A stretch of DNA of 64,000 nucleotides, from contig JACKHV010000004.1 of the NCBI GenBank assembly GCA_020638835.1, forward strand, positions 186,001 through 250,000, given 5' to 3'. Position numbers and translations under genes: made by a program. The stretch's first letter is position 1. Each line of letters begins with the position of its first letter. The stretch is from Planctomycetota bacterium (GTDB taxonomy: Bacteria > Planctomycetota > UBA1135 > GCA-002686595). Shown here piece by piece: positions 31,226 to 40,314 of this stretch. Under the pieces are notes generated by a model. It was not told where the DNA came from, made no database searches, and was given only the letters and a program-made list of their open reading frames with translations.

Positions 31226-32989
31226 ATGAAACACGCCATCACGACGCTCTTCCTCACCCTCGCCACCGGCGCAGGGGCAAAGGACCAGGTCCAGCTGCTG
31301 CGGCCGGCTGCCGGCGGCGGCTTCGAGCTCGTGACCTGCAATCTGCTCGACGGTCGGCCGCTGCCGGGCAACCCGATCACGACGGGGCTGACGCCGGTGG
31401 ACGTCGAGTTGAACGGACTGTCGGCGCTCGAGCAACTCGACCGATCCGCGGGAGCCACCGAGGTGCTCGCAGGGGGCGGGAAGATCCTGCGCCTCCCATC
31501 GCAGGCCGGCAGCTTGCTGCTGCTGCGCCGCGACGCGAGCACGGTGCGCTACGCGTGGTGGTACCTCGCGCCCGACGGATCGCCGCGCCGCCTGATCGAG
31601 CTCCCGGGCGTCGGCCCGCTGGGTGACGAGAACCCCTTCCTCGCGCGCGCCGCGGCCAGCCCGAACGGCTCGAACGCGCTGCTCGGGACGACGCTCGCAG
31701 CCGGCGGCGATCTGTACGTCGTCGCGCTCGCCGCCGCGGGACCCGTCGAGCTGCGCACGGCACAGCTCCCGCCGCTCGACCTGCGCGCCGAGTCCTTGTT
31801 GTTCGGCCGAGAGTTCGGCGTGGCGACGCACGCGACCGGCGCCTTGGTGATCCAGCCCGACCTCGGCGTCCAAGCGACGAGCGTGCAGTTCGCCGGCGGA
31901 ACGCCCGCGCATGTCTCGAGCTCGACCGTGCTCAGCCCGCGCGGGACACGCGCCGCGCTGATCGCCGGTCCGGCCGCGAACGACGGTCACGCCTGGGTGG
32001 TTTCCGAAGACGGCACCGCCAGCTGCGCGAACGCGACGCCGATGGCGATGGACGGTGCCGGCCACTTCCCGGAAGCGATCAACGGTCCGTGGCTCGCGGT
32101 CTCCGACGACGGCACGCGCTGCGCGTGGCGCGCGACGGTGGGTGTCGCGACGGAGTGCTACAGCGCGCGACTCGACTTCCCGAGCAACGCGCCCGAGCAC
32201 CTGACCGCGGACGCGAACTACATCGACACCCTGGATCAGATCGGCGAGCTCGGCTTCATGGCCGGAAACTCGCTGTTGATGGGCGTCGGCGAGACGCTCC
32301 CCGCGGGAGGCTTCGACCGCGTCGACCTGTTCGAGGTGCGCTTCCTGCCCGACGGGACGACGACCCAGCACAACCTGACGGCCAGCTCCGGCCAGACGTC
32401 GCCGCCCTTCACGCTTCCGCCGCTGATCGAGGCCTCGCAGATCATGCGCAGCGCGGTGAGCGACCGCGTGCTGATCTACGACGACGCGGGGAGCACCGGG
32501 CAGTTGCTCATGGTGCAGGCCGGCATGACCGGGTCGACGGTCGTGCTCGACAACGTGCGCGAGCTCGATTGGGTGCGGCGCATGGGCGACGAGCTGTGGT
32601 TCTCCGCGGAGCTCGACGGCGCCCAGCGCATCCGTCACATCTTCCGCGTCGCCGGCGATCTGACGAACGCTCCCTCGATCCTCGTCGCGGGCGACGACAA
32701 CCTGCTGTTCGAGTCGCCGATCCTCGGCTCGAACTGGCTGTCCTTCGTGCGCCGGCTCGAGGCCGGTCCCGTGACGCTCGAGCGCGTCTACCAGGACGGC
32801 GTGCATCAAGTGCTGTTGCCCGCGACGGTGCCCGTCGTCGCTGCTCCGGTCCTGCTGCCTTCGGATCACCTGGGCGTGATCGCGACGAACGTGAACGGTC
32901 CGCGCGGCATCGTCTTCCGTCCGAGCGCGCCGCGCGGCTGGCTGCTGCGCACGCCGGTTCCGGCGGGGACCACGCTGCTCGGCAACTAG
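31226..32989 (+). CDS. hypothetical secreted beta-propeller-like protein
   Basis: 587 residues from ATG 31226 (MKHAITTLFLTLATGAGA, a plausible signal peptide). The rest is strand-rich with repeated WD40/TolB-like blades (ARAAASPNGSNALLGTTLAAGGDLYVVALAA, LSPRGTRAALIAGPAANDGHAWVVSEDGT, LAVSDDGTRCAWRATVG, LDWVRRMGDELWFSAELDGAQRIRHIFRVAGDL). SPNGSNALL and SDDGTRCAW resemble the 'SPDG..la' turn of TolB/DPP-type propellers. No enzyme motif. The stop lies within the left arm of a 170-nt imperfect inverted repeat. Confidence 0.7.
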   Translation: MKHAITTLFLTLATGAGAKDQVQLLRPAAGGGFELVTCNLLDGRPLPGNPITTGLTPVDVELNGLSALEQLDRSAGATEVLAGGGKILRLPSQAGSLLLLRRDASTVRYAWWYLAPDGSPRRLIELPGVGPLGDENPFLARAAASPNGSNALLGTTLAAGGDLYVVALAAAGPVELRTAQLPPLDLRAESLLFGREFGVATHATGALVIQPDLGVQATSVQFAGGTPAHVSSSTVLSPRGTRAALIAGPAANDGHAWVVSEDGTASCANATPMAMDGAGHFPEAINGPWLAVSDDGTRCAWRATVGVATECYSARLDFPSNAPEHLTADANYIDTLDQIGELGFMAGNSLLMGVGETLPAGGFDRVDLFEVRFLPDGTTTQHNLTASSGQTSPPFTLPPLIEASQIMRSAVSDRVLIYDDAGSTGQLLMVQAGMTGSTVVLDNVRELDWVRRMGDELWFSAELDGAQRIRHIFRVAGDLTNAPSILVAGDDNLLFESPILGSNWLSFVRRLEAGPVTLERVYQDGVHQVLLPATVPVVAAPVLLPSDHLGVIATNVNGPRGIVFRPSAPRGWLLRTPVPAGTTLLGN

Positions 32990-33155
32990 GAGTCTGCGTC
33001 ACGAGTGGCGGATTCGTGGGTGCTCGCGAGGGCCGCGCCGGCAAGGCGCGTCCGCACCCCGCATGGCCCGAACGCCATTCGGGGTGTGGCGCAACGCAGC
33101 CGGCGTGGTCCTCGGGAGTGCCCACGGATTCGCCACCCGTGACGCAGGCTCCTAG
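32986..33155 (+). ncRNA. 170-nt imperfect long hairpin, candidate structured RNA
   Basis: Arms 32986-33070 and 33071-33155 are opposed without any gap. By my count about 63 of 85 positions are exact complements, and most of the remaining substitutions in the outer 55 bp are G-U pairs when read as plus-strand RNA. The left end includes the TAG of the propeller gene. An unpaired patch lies near 33043-33051/33090-33098. It may be a 3'-UTR structure, an oversized terminator, a palindromic mobile repeat or an independent small RNA. Confidence 0.5.
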
Positions 33156-33395
33156 GGGCGCGAAGTCCTACACGCCGTCGCGGACGGGCGCATCCACCTG
33201 CTGGATGCGCCCGTCCTGCATTTGGACCGCGACGGTCCGGGAGTTGGAGTTGATCCGCGGAAACGGCCCCTGGGGGCCTCCAGAAGCCGATTCGAGGCGA
33301 TTTCGCGGCTTGGCACGCGCCTTGGAAGAGGGGTCACGTCGGCGCGGATCGGACTGCGCGACGCTCTCTTCTCTCTTCTTCTCAGGTACAGAGAC
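32990..33395. other. intergenic region of 406 bp occupied by two hairpins
   Basis: It holds the long imperfect hairpin (to 33155), a perfect 15-bp hairpin (33182-33216) and about 180 bases of leader before the FG-GAP gene. A pyrimidine-rich stretch precedes the ATG at 33396 (CTCTCTTCTCTCTTCTTCTC at 33364-33383). No convincing gene is present. Confidence 0.6.
33182..33216 (+). terminator. terminator-like hairpin
   Basis: The arms 33182-33196 and 33202-33216 pair perfectly over 15 bp around CCTGC and are followed by TGCATTTGG. It is the second structure downstream of the propeller gene and the better intrinsic-terminator candidate. Confidence 0.65.
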
Positions 33396-34919
33396 ATGAC
33401 TCCCCGAACTCTCCTCCTCGGCGCGTTCGCCGGCCTCCTCGGCACGACCACCGTCTTCGCCCAGTCCCCCCTCGACCCGGCCGTCTCGATCCCGGCGGCG
33501 CAGCGCCCCGACGGCCTGGCCTCGCTCGACTGGAACGGCGACGGAGCGCTGGACTTCGTCGCGACGGTCGACAACCTCGACCGCGTGCTCTTCTTCCAGA
33601 ACGTCGGCGGCACGTGGACCTCGACGCAGAGCTTCCTGCTCGGCGCCGGCGTCAGCGCCGGCTCGATCGTCGCGGCCGACGTGGACGGTGACGGCGACGC
33701 GGACCTTGCCGTGGCGCTCAAGGACATGAACACCGTGCAGGTGCTGCGCAACGACGGCGCCGGCGTGTTCACCTCGGTCGGCACGAACGCGGTCGGACTC
33801 GACCCCGTTCACCTGATCTCCGGCGACTGGAACGGCGACGGCATGGCCGACCTGGCCACGGCGAACCGTGATGGCAACAGCCTCTCCGTGCTGGTCGCCA
33901 CCGGCGGCGGTAGCTTCGGCGCCGCGACCACGCAGGCCGCGAACCTCGACCCGCGCGCGATCGCGGCCGGCGACTGGAACAGCGACGGCGCCATGGACCT
34001 CGCGGTGTCGTGCCACGACTCGCGCGAGGTGCGCCTCTTCAGCGGCAACGGACTCGGCGGCTTCAGCGCCGGCACGGTTCTCTCGGTCGGCGGCATCGTG
34101 CGCCCCGACGGCATCACCAGCGCCGACGTGGACCAGGACGGCGATGCCGACCTGCTCGTCGCCACCACCGGCAACGGCTTCAACTTCGTCACGACCTTCA
34201 CGAACACCGGCGGCGTGTTCGGCGCCCCGCTGAACAGCGCGACGGGTGGCTTGAACCCCTCCTCGCTCGCAGCCGCCGACATGAACGGCGACGGCTTCGT
34301 CGACGTCGCGGTGACCAACCAGGACTCGAACGCGCTGGCGTTCATGAGCGGCGACGGAAGCGGACTCTTCGCCGTCCAAGCGAATCACGCGACGGGCACG
34401 CGCCCCGGCACCGTGATCGCGGCCGACCTCGACGGTGACGGCGACCGCGACGTGCTCACCGCGAACCGCGACAGCAACGACCTCTCGCACTTCACGAACC
34501 AGTCCGGCCCCGCCGGCATCGTGAGCTACTGCGAAGGCGGCCTGAACTCGGCCGGAACGCGCGCCACGATCGACACCACCGCCGGCATCTCGATCAGCGG
34601 CGGACCCGTGATCCTGCGCGTGCTGAACGCCGTCCCCTCGCAGCCCGGCATCTTCTTCTACGGCGCCGGCCGCGACGCCACGCCCTTCGGCGCCGGCACG
34701 CTGTGCGTCGCCGGTCCGCACTACCGCCTGCGCCCCGCGCAGACGCTGAGCCCCGTCGGCTCCGCGAGCCACGTGATCGACTTCAACTCCACGCCGGCCG
34801 GTTCCGGCGCGGGCATGATCACCGCCGGCTCGACCTGGAACTTCCAGTTCTGGTACCGCGACCCCGCCGGCACCGCCTTCAACCTCTCGAACGGCCTCGA
34901 GCTGACCTTCCAGCCGTAA
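33396..34919 (+). CDS. secreted FG-GAP/VCBS-repeat protein
   Basis: 507 residues from ATG 33396; signal peptide MTPRTLLLGAFAGLLGTTTVFA-Q. Residues about 30-370 form seven or so FG-GAP repeats with Ca-binding loops (LDWNGDGALDFVATVDN, ADVDGDGDADLAVALKD, GDWNGDGMADLATANRDGN, GDWNSDGAMDLAVSCHDS, ADVDQDGDADLLVATTGN, ADMNGDGFVDVAVTNQDSN, ADLDGDGDRDVLTANRDSN). The C-terminal ~130 residues start YCEGGLNSAG and look like a separate strand-rich domain (GIFFYGAGRDATPFGAGTLCVAG...). Probably an extracellular adhesion or matrix protein; ligand unknown. Confidence 0.85.
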   Translation: MTPRTLLLGAFAGLLGTTTVFAQSPLDPAVSIPAAQRPDGLASLDWNGDGALDFVATVDNLDRVLFFQNVGGTWTSTQSFLLGAGVSAGSIVAADVDGDGDADLAVALKDMNTVQVLRNDGAGVFTSVGTNAVGLDPVHLISGDWNGDGMADLATANRDGNSLSVLVATGGGSFGAATTQAANLDPRAIAAGDWNSDGAMDLAVSCHDSREVRLFSGNGLGGFSAGTVLSVGGIVRPDGITSADVDQDGDADLLVATTGNGFNFVTTFTNTGGVFGAPLNSATGGLNPSSLAAADMNGDGFVDVAVTNQDSNALAFMSGDGSGLFAVQANHATGTRPGTVIAADLDGDGDRDVLTANRDSNDLSHFTNQSGPAGIVSYCEGGLNSAGTRATIDTTAGISISGGPVILRVLNAVPSQPGIFFYGAGRDATPFGAGTLCVAGPHYRLRPAQTLSPVGSASHVIDFNSTPAGSGAGMITAGSTWNFQFWYRDPAGTAFNLSNGLELTFQP

Positions 34920-34982
34920 CGCGGCTGCGAGTCCCCCGGCTCGCGTGCTCTCTCTCCCCTGCCAGTGACTCCTGACGTGAGC

Positions 34983-35010
34983 GCGGGACCCTTCTTCGGA
35001 AGGGTCCCGC
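34983..35010. terminator. bidirectional terminator with TTCG tetraloop
   Basis: The arms 34983-34994 and 34999-35010 pair perfectly over 12 bp around TTCG, followed by GTTCTTGC. It lies between the convergent FG-GAP gene and prfB. Confidence 0.85.
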
Positions 35011-35049
35011 GTTCTTGCACGTCGCCGCGTGCCGAGCCGTAGCGTCGCG

Positions 35050-36169
35050 CTACGCCCCGCTCGGGCCGCCGCGGCTGCGCAGGTACTCTTCCATGAACTC
35101 GGTGATGTCACCGTCGAGCACGGCTTGCACGTTGCCCTTCTCGAAGTTCGTGCGGTGGTCCTTGACCATCTGGTACGGGTGCATGACGTACGAGCGGATC
35201 TGGCTGCCGAAGGCGATCTCGCCCTTCGCGCCGTAGAGCTTGGCGAGTTCCTTGTCGCGCTCCGCCTCGCGCATCTGCAGGATCTTGGCCTTGAGCAGCT
35301 TGAGGGCGGTCGCGCGGTTCTTGTGCTGGCTGCGCTCGTTCTGGCAACGCACGACGATACCGGTCGGGATGTGCGTCATGCGCACGGCGGACTCGGTCTT
35401 GTTCACGTGCTGGCCGCCGGCGCCGCCCGCGCGCATCGTGTCGACGCGGATCTCGCTGTCCGGGATCTCGAGGTCGCCGTCCAGGTCGTCCTCGATGTCC
35501 GGCGTCACGTCGACGGAGGCGAAGGCGGTGTGGCGTCGCGCCTGCGAGTCGAACGGGCTGATGCGCACGATGCGGTGCACGCCCGTCTCGGCCTTCAGGT
35601 GACCGAAGGCGAAGGGGCCCTTGATGTGCAGCATCGCGGAGCGGATGCCGGCCTCGGGTTCGTCGGTGCGCTCGATCTCCTCGACGTCGAAGCCTTGGCG
35701 CTCGCCCCAGCGCGCGTACATGCGCATCAGCATGCCGGCCCAGTCGCACGAGTCGACGCCGCCGGCACCGGCCGAGATCGCGAGGAAGGCGTTCGAGCGA
35801 TCCTGCGGACCGCCGAGCATCACGCGGAACTCGAGCCGCTCGATGCCCTCGGTGGCCTTCGCGACCGCTTCTTCGAGGTCGTCGGCGACCGCGTCCTCGT
35901 CCTCCGCGCCCATCTCGGCGAGCGCTTCGATGTCGTCGAGGGCCGTCTGCACCTCTTCGATCGGTTCGGTGATCGTCTTCGCGGCCTTCTTCTCCGAGAT
36001 CATCTTCTGCGCGAGCTCCTGGTCGTTCCAGAAGTCGCCCGAGAGCTCGGCCGCTTCGATCTCTTTCAGACGCTCGAGCTGCGAGGAGTAGTCAAAGACT
36101 CTCCTTCAGCTGCTCGAGCCGGCGCAGGAAGGCGGTCGCCTGGTCCTGGGATTCCTTGATGCTGGCCAT
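35050..36169 (-). CDS. prfB: peptide chain release factor 2, programmed +1 frameshift
   Basis: The gene is read as 36169-36095, then +1, then 36093-35050; base 36094 is skipped. The short first frame encodes [25 protein letters not shown] and stops at an in-frame TGA (36094-36092) in the context CTT-TGA-C. A Shine-Dalgarno-like AAGGAG lies just before the CTT. After the shift the frame continues [25 protein letters not shown]. The ~372-residue product has the RF2 SPF motif ([13 protein letters not shown]) and the GGQ motif ([13 protein letters not shown]). The layout is the classical autoregulatory frameshift, triggered when RF2 is scarce. Confidence 0.96.
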
Positions 36170-36260
36170 GGGGCGGAGGATTCTACGCTCTCGGGAGAGC
36201 AGCGGAAGGGGCGCGCCGCGGCTTCTCGAGGCGCGCGGACCGCGCTCGCGGTCGTCGAGC

Positions 36261-37649
36261 TCAGCGCTCCGCCGCCGGATCTTCGCCGTCGAGCACGTCG
36301 AGGATCCCCTCTTCGGCGACGAGCCGCTCCATGTCCTCCCGCGACTTGGGCGCGTCGCTGGTGATCACCTCGCAGCCGTCCTCGGTGATCACGACGACGT
36401 CTTCGATGCGGATGCCGATGTCCGTCGCCGGCTCGTAGAGCCCGGGCTCGATCGTGAAGACCATCCCCGGCGACAGGACCGTCGCGTAGTCGCCGGGGTC
36501 GTGCACCTCCATGCCGACCCAGTGGCAGACGCCGTGGCGGATCAGGCTGGAGAACCCGCGTTCGACGAGCACGCCGTTCGCCGCGCCGGTGACGGAACCG
36601 ATCGTCGCGCCCGGCTTCGCCGCCTCGATGCCCGCCAGCTGCGCGGCGAGCACGGCGTCGTAGAGCTCGGCCTGGCGGTCGGTGAAGTTGCCGTTCACGG
36701 GCCAGGTGCGCGTGATGTCGGTGACGTAGTGGTCGATCTCGGGACCGTAGTCGATCAGCAGGATGTCGCCGTCCTGCATGCGGCGGTCGTTCGCCTGGTA
36801 GTGCAGCGTCAGCGAGTTCGCCCCGCTGCCGACGATCGGGTGGTAGGCGGAGCCGGCGGCGCCGTTGCGACGTTGGACCCACGCCATCAGCGAGTCGAGC
36901 TCCCATTCGCCGAGCCCGGAGCGGGTCGAGCGGACGGCTTCGTTCATCGCGAGCGCTCCGGCGACGCTCGCGCGGCGCAGCGCGTCGAGTTCCTCTTCCG
37001 TCTTCACGAGGCGCAGCTCGATGATCTCGCGCGCGCAGTTCTTGACCGCCGCCCCGTAGCGTTCCTCGAGCTTCGTCTTGAGTTGCTTCTCGCGGTTCGG
37101 ACGCCCGTCGAAGGGATCGCGGGCCTGCGCGTTGTCCGCCGGCTGCGCGCGGTCGTAGCCGCCCGACAAGGTCACCCACGGGTGGTACGAGATCCAGACG
37201 CGATCGCCGTCGTCGATCATCTCGTCGAGCACGGCTTCCATGTCGTCCACCGAGCGGATCTCGTCGACGCCGGTGAGCGGCGTCACCCAGCGGTCGCCGG
37301 CATCCCAACGCTCACCGTTCCACACTTCGTAGCGCTCGTCGTGCGGCGGGAGGAACAGCACCTGACGCCCCGTTTCGAAGTCCATCGCGAAGGCCGCGTC
37401 CGGGCTCTCGACGCCGGTCAGGTACCAGAAGGTCTTGTCCTGGTGGAAGCGAGTGTAGTCGCGCGTCTCGTGCATGCCGCGCAGCACCAGGACGCCTTCG
37501 TTGCCGAGCTTCTCGCCGAGCGCCGCGCGGCGGCCGGCATGGAAGTCGGCGCCCAGACCGCAGCGGATGTTCAGCGGCGGCGTCGGCGGGACGTGGGCGG
37601 GTTCTTGCGGAGCGACGAGGAGGAAGAGACTGGTGAGGATCGCGTGCAT
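36261..37649 (-). CDS. Xaa-Pro aminopeptidase (family M24B), exported
   Basis: 462 residues from ATG 37649, which gives a short signal-like segment (MHAILTSLFLLVAPQEPA). An N-terminal creatinase-like domain (about 30-200) precedes the pita-bread metallopeptidase. Metal ligands: two Asp in LLIDYGPEIDHYVTDITRTW, His in GVCHWVGMEVHD, Glu in VFTIEPGLYEP, Glu in GIRIEDVVVITEDG. It removes N-terminal residues next to proline. The arrangement resembles PepP/XPNPEP enzymes. The frame is open upstream of the chosen start, but that part is Arg-rich and not conserved-looking. Confidence 0.93.
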   Translation of the reverse strand: MHAILTSLFLLVAPQEPAHVPPTPPLNIRCGLGADFHAGRRAALGEKLGNEGVLVLRGMHETRDYTRFHQDKTFWYLTGVESPDAAFAMDFETGRQVLFLPPHDERYEVWNGERWDAGDRWVTPLTGVDEIRSVDDMEAVLDEMIDDGDRVWISYHPWVTLSGGYDRAQPADNAQARDPFDGRPNREKQLKTKLEERYGAAVKNCAREIIELRLVKTEEELDALRRASVAGALAMNEAVRSTRSGLGEWELDSLMAWVQRRNGAAGSAYHPIVGSGANSLTLHYQANDRRMQDGDILLIDYGPEIDHYVTDITRTWPVNGNFTDRQAELYDAVLAAQLAGIEAAKPGATIGSVTGAANGVLVERGFSSLIRHGVCHWVGMEVHDPGDYATVLSPGMVFTIEPGLYEPATDIGIRIEDVVVITEDGCEVITSDAPKSREDMERLVAEEGILDVLDGEDPAAER

Positions 37650-37735
37650 GGCGGTGTGCGGGACGAAGGGGCGGACAGCATACGGCAAGCGCCCGGGGCG
37701 ATCGTAACGACCTCGTTCGGCTGCCGCGGAGCCGG

Positions 37736-38437
37736 TCAGGGCAACGCGATCGGGATCGGGCGATCCAGCCGCAGCTCGTGCGGTTCGACGTGCGCGAGGT
37801 AGGCGATGGCTTCGACGCCGGCGTCGAGCGCCGCGCGCAGGGCCTTCGCGTAGGCCGGGTCGATGTGCGCCGCGGGCGCGAAGCGGTCGGCGTCGGCGCG
37901 GCTGACGAAGAAGAAGATCACGGCGCGGTCGCCGGCGGCGACGAGCTGGGTGAGCTCCTCGAGGTGCTTCTTCCCGCGCGCGGTGACGGCATCGGGGAAC
38001 ATCGCGACGCGGTCCTCGACGAGCGTCGTGCACTTGACCTCGACCCAGCAGCGGCCGCGGGCCGGATCCTCGAGCAGGAAGTCGATGCGCGTGCCGTCGC
38101 TGCTCTTCACCTCGGCTCGTACATGCGCATAGCCGGCGAGTTCAGCGATCGTTCCGGCGCGCAGGGCCTCACCGACGACCGGGTTCGGCAGCAGCGTGTC
38201 GACGTTGACCCACTCGTCGCCGACGCGGATCGTCTGCAGCGTCTTCGCGAGCTTGCGTTTCGGGTTGGCGCTGATGCGCAAGACCACTTCCGCGCGGTCG
38301 GGCAAGCAGCCGATCAAGCGGCCGGGGTTCGGACAGTGCGTCGTCTCGACGGCGCCGTCCGCGAGCTCGACGTCGGCGAGGAAGCGCTTGTAGCGACGCA
38401 GCAGCGTCCCGCGCTCGAGCCGCTCTTCGATCTTCAC
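37736..38437 (-). CDS. sfsA: SfsA family protein (sugar fermentation stimulation / DNA-binding nuclease-like)
   Basis: 233 residues. GTG 38437 is the start, overlapping the upstream stop as GTGA. SfsA signatures are clear: LLRRYKRFLADVELADG, HCPNPGRLIGCL, PKRKLAKTLQTIRVGDEWVNVDTLLPNPVV, RIDFLLED, CWVEVKCTTLVEDRVAMFPDAVTARGKKHLEEL and FFVSRADADRFAPAAHIDPAYAKALRAA. The fold resembles PD-(D/E)XK nucleases (the VEVKCTTL strand). Its true role is unsettled in the literature. It is translationally coupled to the HAD phosphatase gene. Confidence 0.93.
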   Translation of the reverse strand: MKIEERLERGTLLRRYKRFLADVELADGAVETTHCPNPGRLIGCLPDRAEVVLRISANPKRKLAKTLQTIRVGDEWVNVDTLLPNPVVGEALRAGTIAELAGYAHVRAEVKSSDGTRIDFLLEDPARGRCWVEVKCTTLVEDRVAMFPDAVTARGKKHLEELTQLVAAGDRAVIFFFVSRADADRFAPAAHIDPAYAKALRAALDAGVEAIAYLAHVEPHELRLDRPIPIALP

Positions 38438-39105
38438 GCCAGCAAGCCCCACGCGCCGCCCTCGACGACGCGCCACGATTCGCGTTGCGCACGTTCGCGA
38501 AGCACCGCGTCGGGCGTGACGCAGACCGGGTGGCTGACGGCGGCGAGCAACGGCAAGTCGTTGTGCGAGTCGGAGTAGAACCAGCTCTCGTCGAGCTGGT
38601 CGAGGCGCAGGCCGCGTTCGGCGAGCCAATGCTCGACGGCGTGCAGCTTGCCTTCGCGGAAGCACGCGGCACCGGACAGACGGCCGGTGTAGCGGCCCTC
38701 CGCGCGCTCGCCGCGCGTCGCCAGGCACTCGTCGATGCCCAGCTCGGTCGCGATGGCCTCCGCGAGGAAGTCGTGGCTCGCGCTCGCCAACACGACGACG
38801 TCGCCGCGCTCGCGGTGCGCACGGATGCGGTCGAGCGCGGCGGAGCGCAAGCGCGCGTCGAGCTCCCCGCCGAGGTAGTCCGAGCGCCACGTCAGCAGCG
38901 TGTCCCAGTCCTCGCGGATCAGCGGCTGCAGCTGGAAGCGCATGTACTCGTCGATGTCGAGCACGCCGCGCAGGTACTCGTCCTGGAAGCGCTCGACGTC
39001 GCGCATGTAGTCGAGGCCGCGCGCGACGAGGAAGCGCGACCAGGCGAACTCGGAGTCGCCGTCGATCAGCGTTCCGTCGAGGTCGAAGAAGGCGATGCGG
39101 ATCAT
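38434..39105 (-). CDS. HAD-superfamily hydrolase, subfamily IB (phosphoserine-phosphatase-like)
   Basis: 223 residues from ATG 39105 (MIRIAFFDLDGTLI); an ATG at 39114 would add three residues. Motif I is FFDLDGTLIDGDSEFAW with both Asp. Motif II is the Ser of VVVLASASHDFLAEAIA. Motif III/IV appear as GKLHAVEHWLAE and SDSHNDLPLLAAVSHPVCVTPD. This is the pattern of HAD-IB phosphatases such as SerB-like or CicA-like enzymes. The helical cap at about 20-90 is also typical. Substrate unknown. Confidence 0.88.
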   Translation of the reverse strand: MIRIAFFDLDGTLIDGDSEFAWSRFLVARGLDYMRDVERFQDEYLRGVLDIDEYMRFQLQPLIREDWDTLLTWRSDYLGGELDARLRSAALDRIRAHRERGDVVVLASASHDFLAEAIATELGIDECLATRGERAEGRYTGRLSGAACFREGKLHAVEHWLAERGLRLDQLDESWFYSDSHNDLPLLAAVSHPVCVTPDAVLRERAQRESWRVVEGGAWGLLA

Positions 39106-39119
39106 GGGGGGCAAGTCGA

Positions 39120-39155
39120 GGGGCGCCGCTCGCGTACCTGCGAGTGCGGCGCCCC
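39120..39155 (-). terminator. terminator-like hairpin after the multi-pass membrane protein gene
   Basis: A GC-rich stem (39120-39133 against 39140-39155, with a 2-base bulge) lies 24 bases past the stop at 39179 on the minus strand and before the HAD gene start. Confidence 0.5.
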
Positions 39156-39178
39156 CCCGGTTCGTCGTGTCGTTTCGT

Positions 39179-40312
39179 TCAGACGGAGATGGCGTACTCG
39201 TCGTCGCCGTCCTCGATCGGGTAGCGCGGGCCGCCGGGGCCGCCGACGCTGGACTTCCACGGATCGGGGCGCATGAGCGGCCGCACGGTCGCCTGGCTCG
39301 CGCCGACGGCGGCGTGCGTGCGCGCGCCGTTCACGATCACGCGGAAAGCGACCAGCGCCTGCGCGACGAAGGCGATCAGCAGCACCCGGCCGAAGTCGGG
39401 ATTGCCGTCGAGGCCGAGCTCGAGCTGCGCGATCAGCCGCGCGACGCCGTACATCACGAGTCCTTCGACGATCAAGAGCAGGATCATCGGGCGCAGCGTC
39501 TGGATCGGATGGCGCAGCATCGTGAAGAAGGTCAGGATGCCGTTCCAGACGACCGAGCTGGTGTCGTGCAGCGCGATGCGCGTGCGCGTGTAGCGCGCCC
39601 AGGTCAGGACGCCGAACAGTCCGACGGCGAAGAGGCTCGCCTGCGTCCAGCCGAGGTGCACGACGAGTTCCTCGGACGGCAGCGTCTCGAGCGCGCCCCA
39701 GTCCGACTTCGGAACGCCGTACATGCCCTTCAGCACGAGCTCGTTCCACGGCATGCCGTAGAGCAGCCAGCCGAGCACGGAGATCTTGATCAGCACGAGG
39801 ATCAGGAGGCGGAGGAAGCGCCCGAAGTAGCGCGTGCCGCCGAGGAAGAAGCGCTTCACGTACTTGCCGCGCCGCTTGCCGAGCGTGATCTGCAGCCAGC
39901 CGCCCGCCGCGAAGGTGCCCCACAGGATCGCGAGGAAGGCCGTGACCGCGCCGACGCGCGCCGAGTTCGTGTTCAGCGAACTGAGCTTGTCCGCGTGGTC
40001 CGCCAGGAAGGTGGCGTCCGCGACCGCGCCCTCCGCGGCGGTGAAGCTACGGAACAGGCTGGTCATGATCGCGCCGTGCTCGTAGCGCTCGCCGATCATC
40101 GAGTTGAAGGCGGAGAACCACGGCAGGGTGACGGTGAGGCCGAGGATCAGCATCACGAACCAGCACACCAGCCAGACAGGCACGCGGCGGCAGGTCCAGG
40201 TGAGGGCGCGCAGGAAGATCCAGCCGCCCTTGCGCGGCGCGGACTCGTGCGGGTCGGGCGCGTGCAGCGGGGTCCGCTCGGGCGCCGGGACATCGACGAC
40301 GACGGCGTCCAT
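39179..40312 (-). CDS. multi-pass membrane protein of unknown function
   Basis: 377 residues from ATG 40312, two bases past the stop of the M1 peptidase gene. Hydrophobic segments are at about 40-66 (VPVWLVCWFVMLILGLTVTLP), 124-145, 168-192, 222-240, 262-285 and 295-325, so five or six passes. A DUF-type layout with two hydrophilic stretches (80-115) and a charged C-terminus (PLMRPDPWKSSVGGPGGPRYPIEDGDDEYAISV) is seen. No transporter or enzyme signature. Likely co-transcribed with the M1 peptidase gene. Confidence 0.7.
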   Translation of the reverse strand: MDAVVVDVPAPERTPLHAPDPHESAPRKGGWIFLRALTWTCRRVPVWLVCWFVMLILGLTVTLPWFSAFNSMIGERYEHGAIMTSLFRSFTAAEGAVADATFLADHADKLSSLNTNSARVGAVTAFLAILWGTFAAGGWLQITLGKRRGKYVKRFFLGGTRYFGRFLRLLILVLIKISVLGWLLYGMPWNELVLKGMYGVPKSDWGALETLPSEELVVHLGWTQASLFAVGLFGVLTWARYTRTRIALHDTSSVVWNGILTFFTMLRHPIQTLRPMILLLIVEGLVMYGVARLIAQLELGLDGNPDFGRVLLIAFVAQALVAFRVIVNGARTHAAVGASQATVRPLMRPDPWKSSVGGPGGPRYPIEDGDDEYAISV

Positions 40313-40314
40313 CC

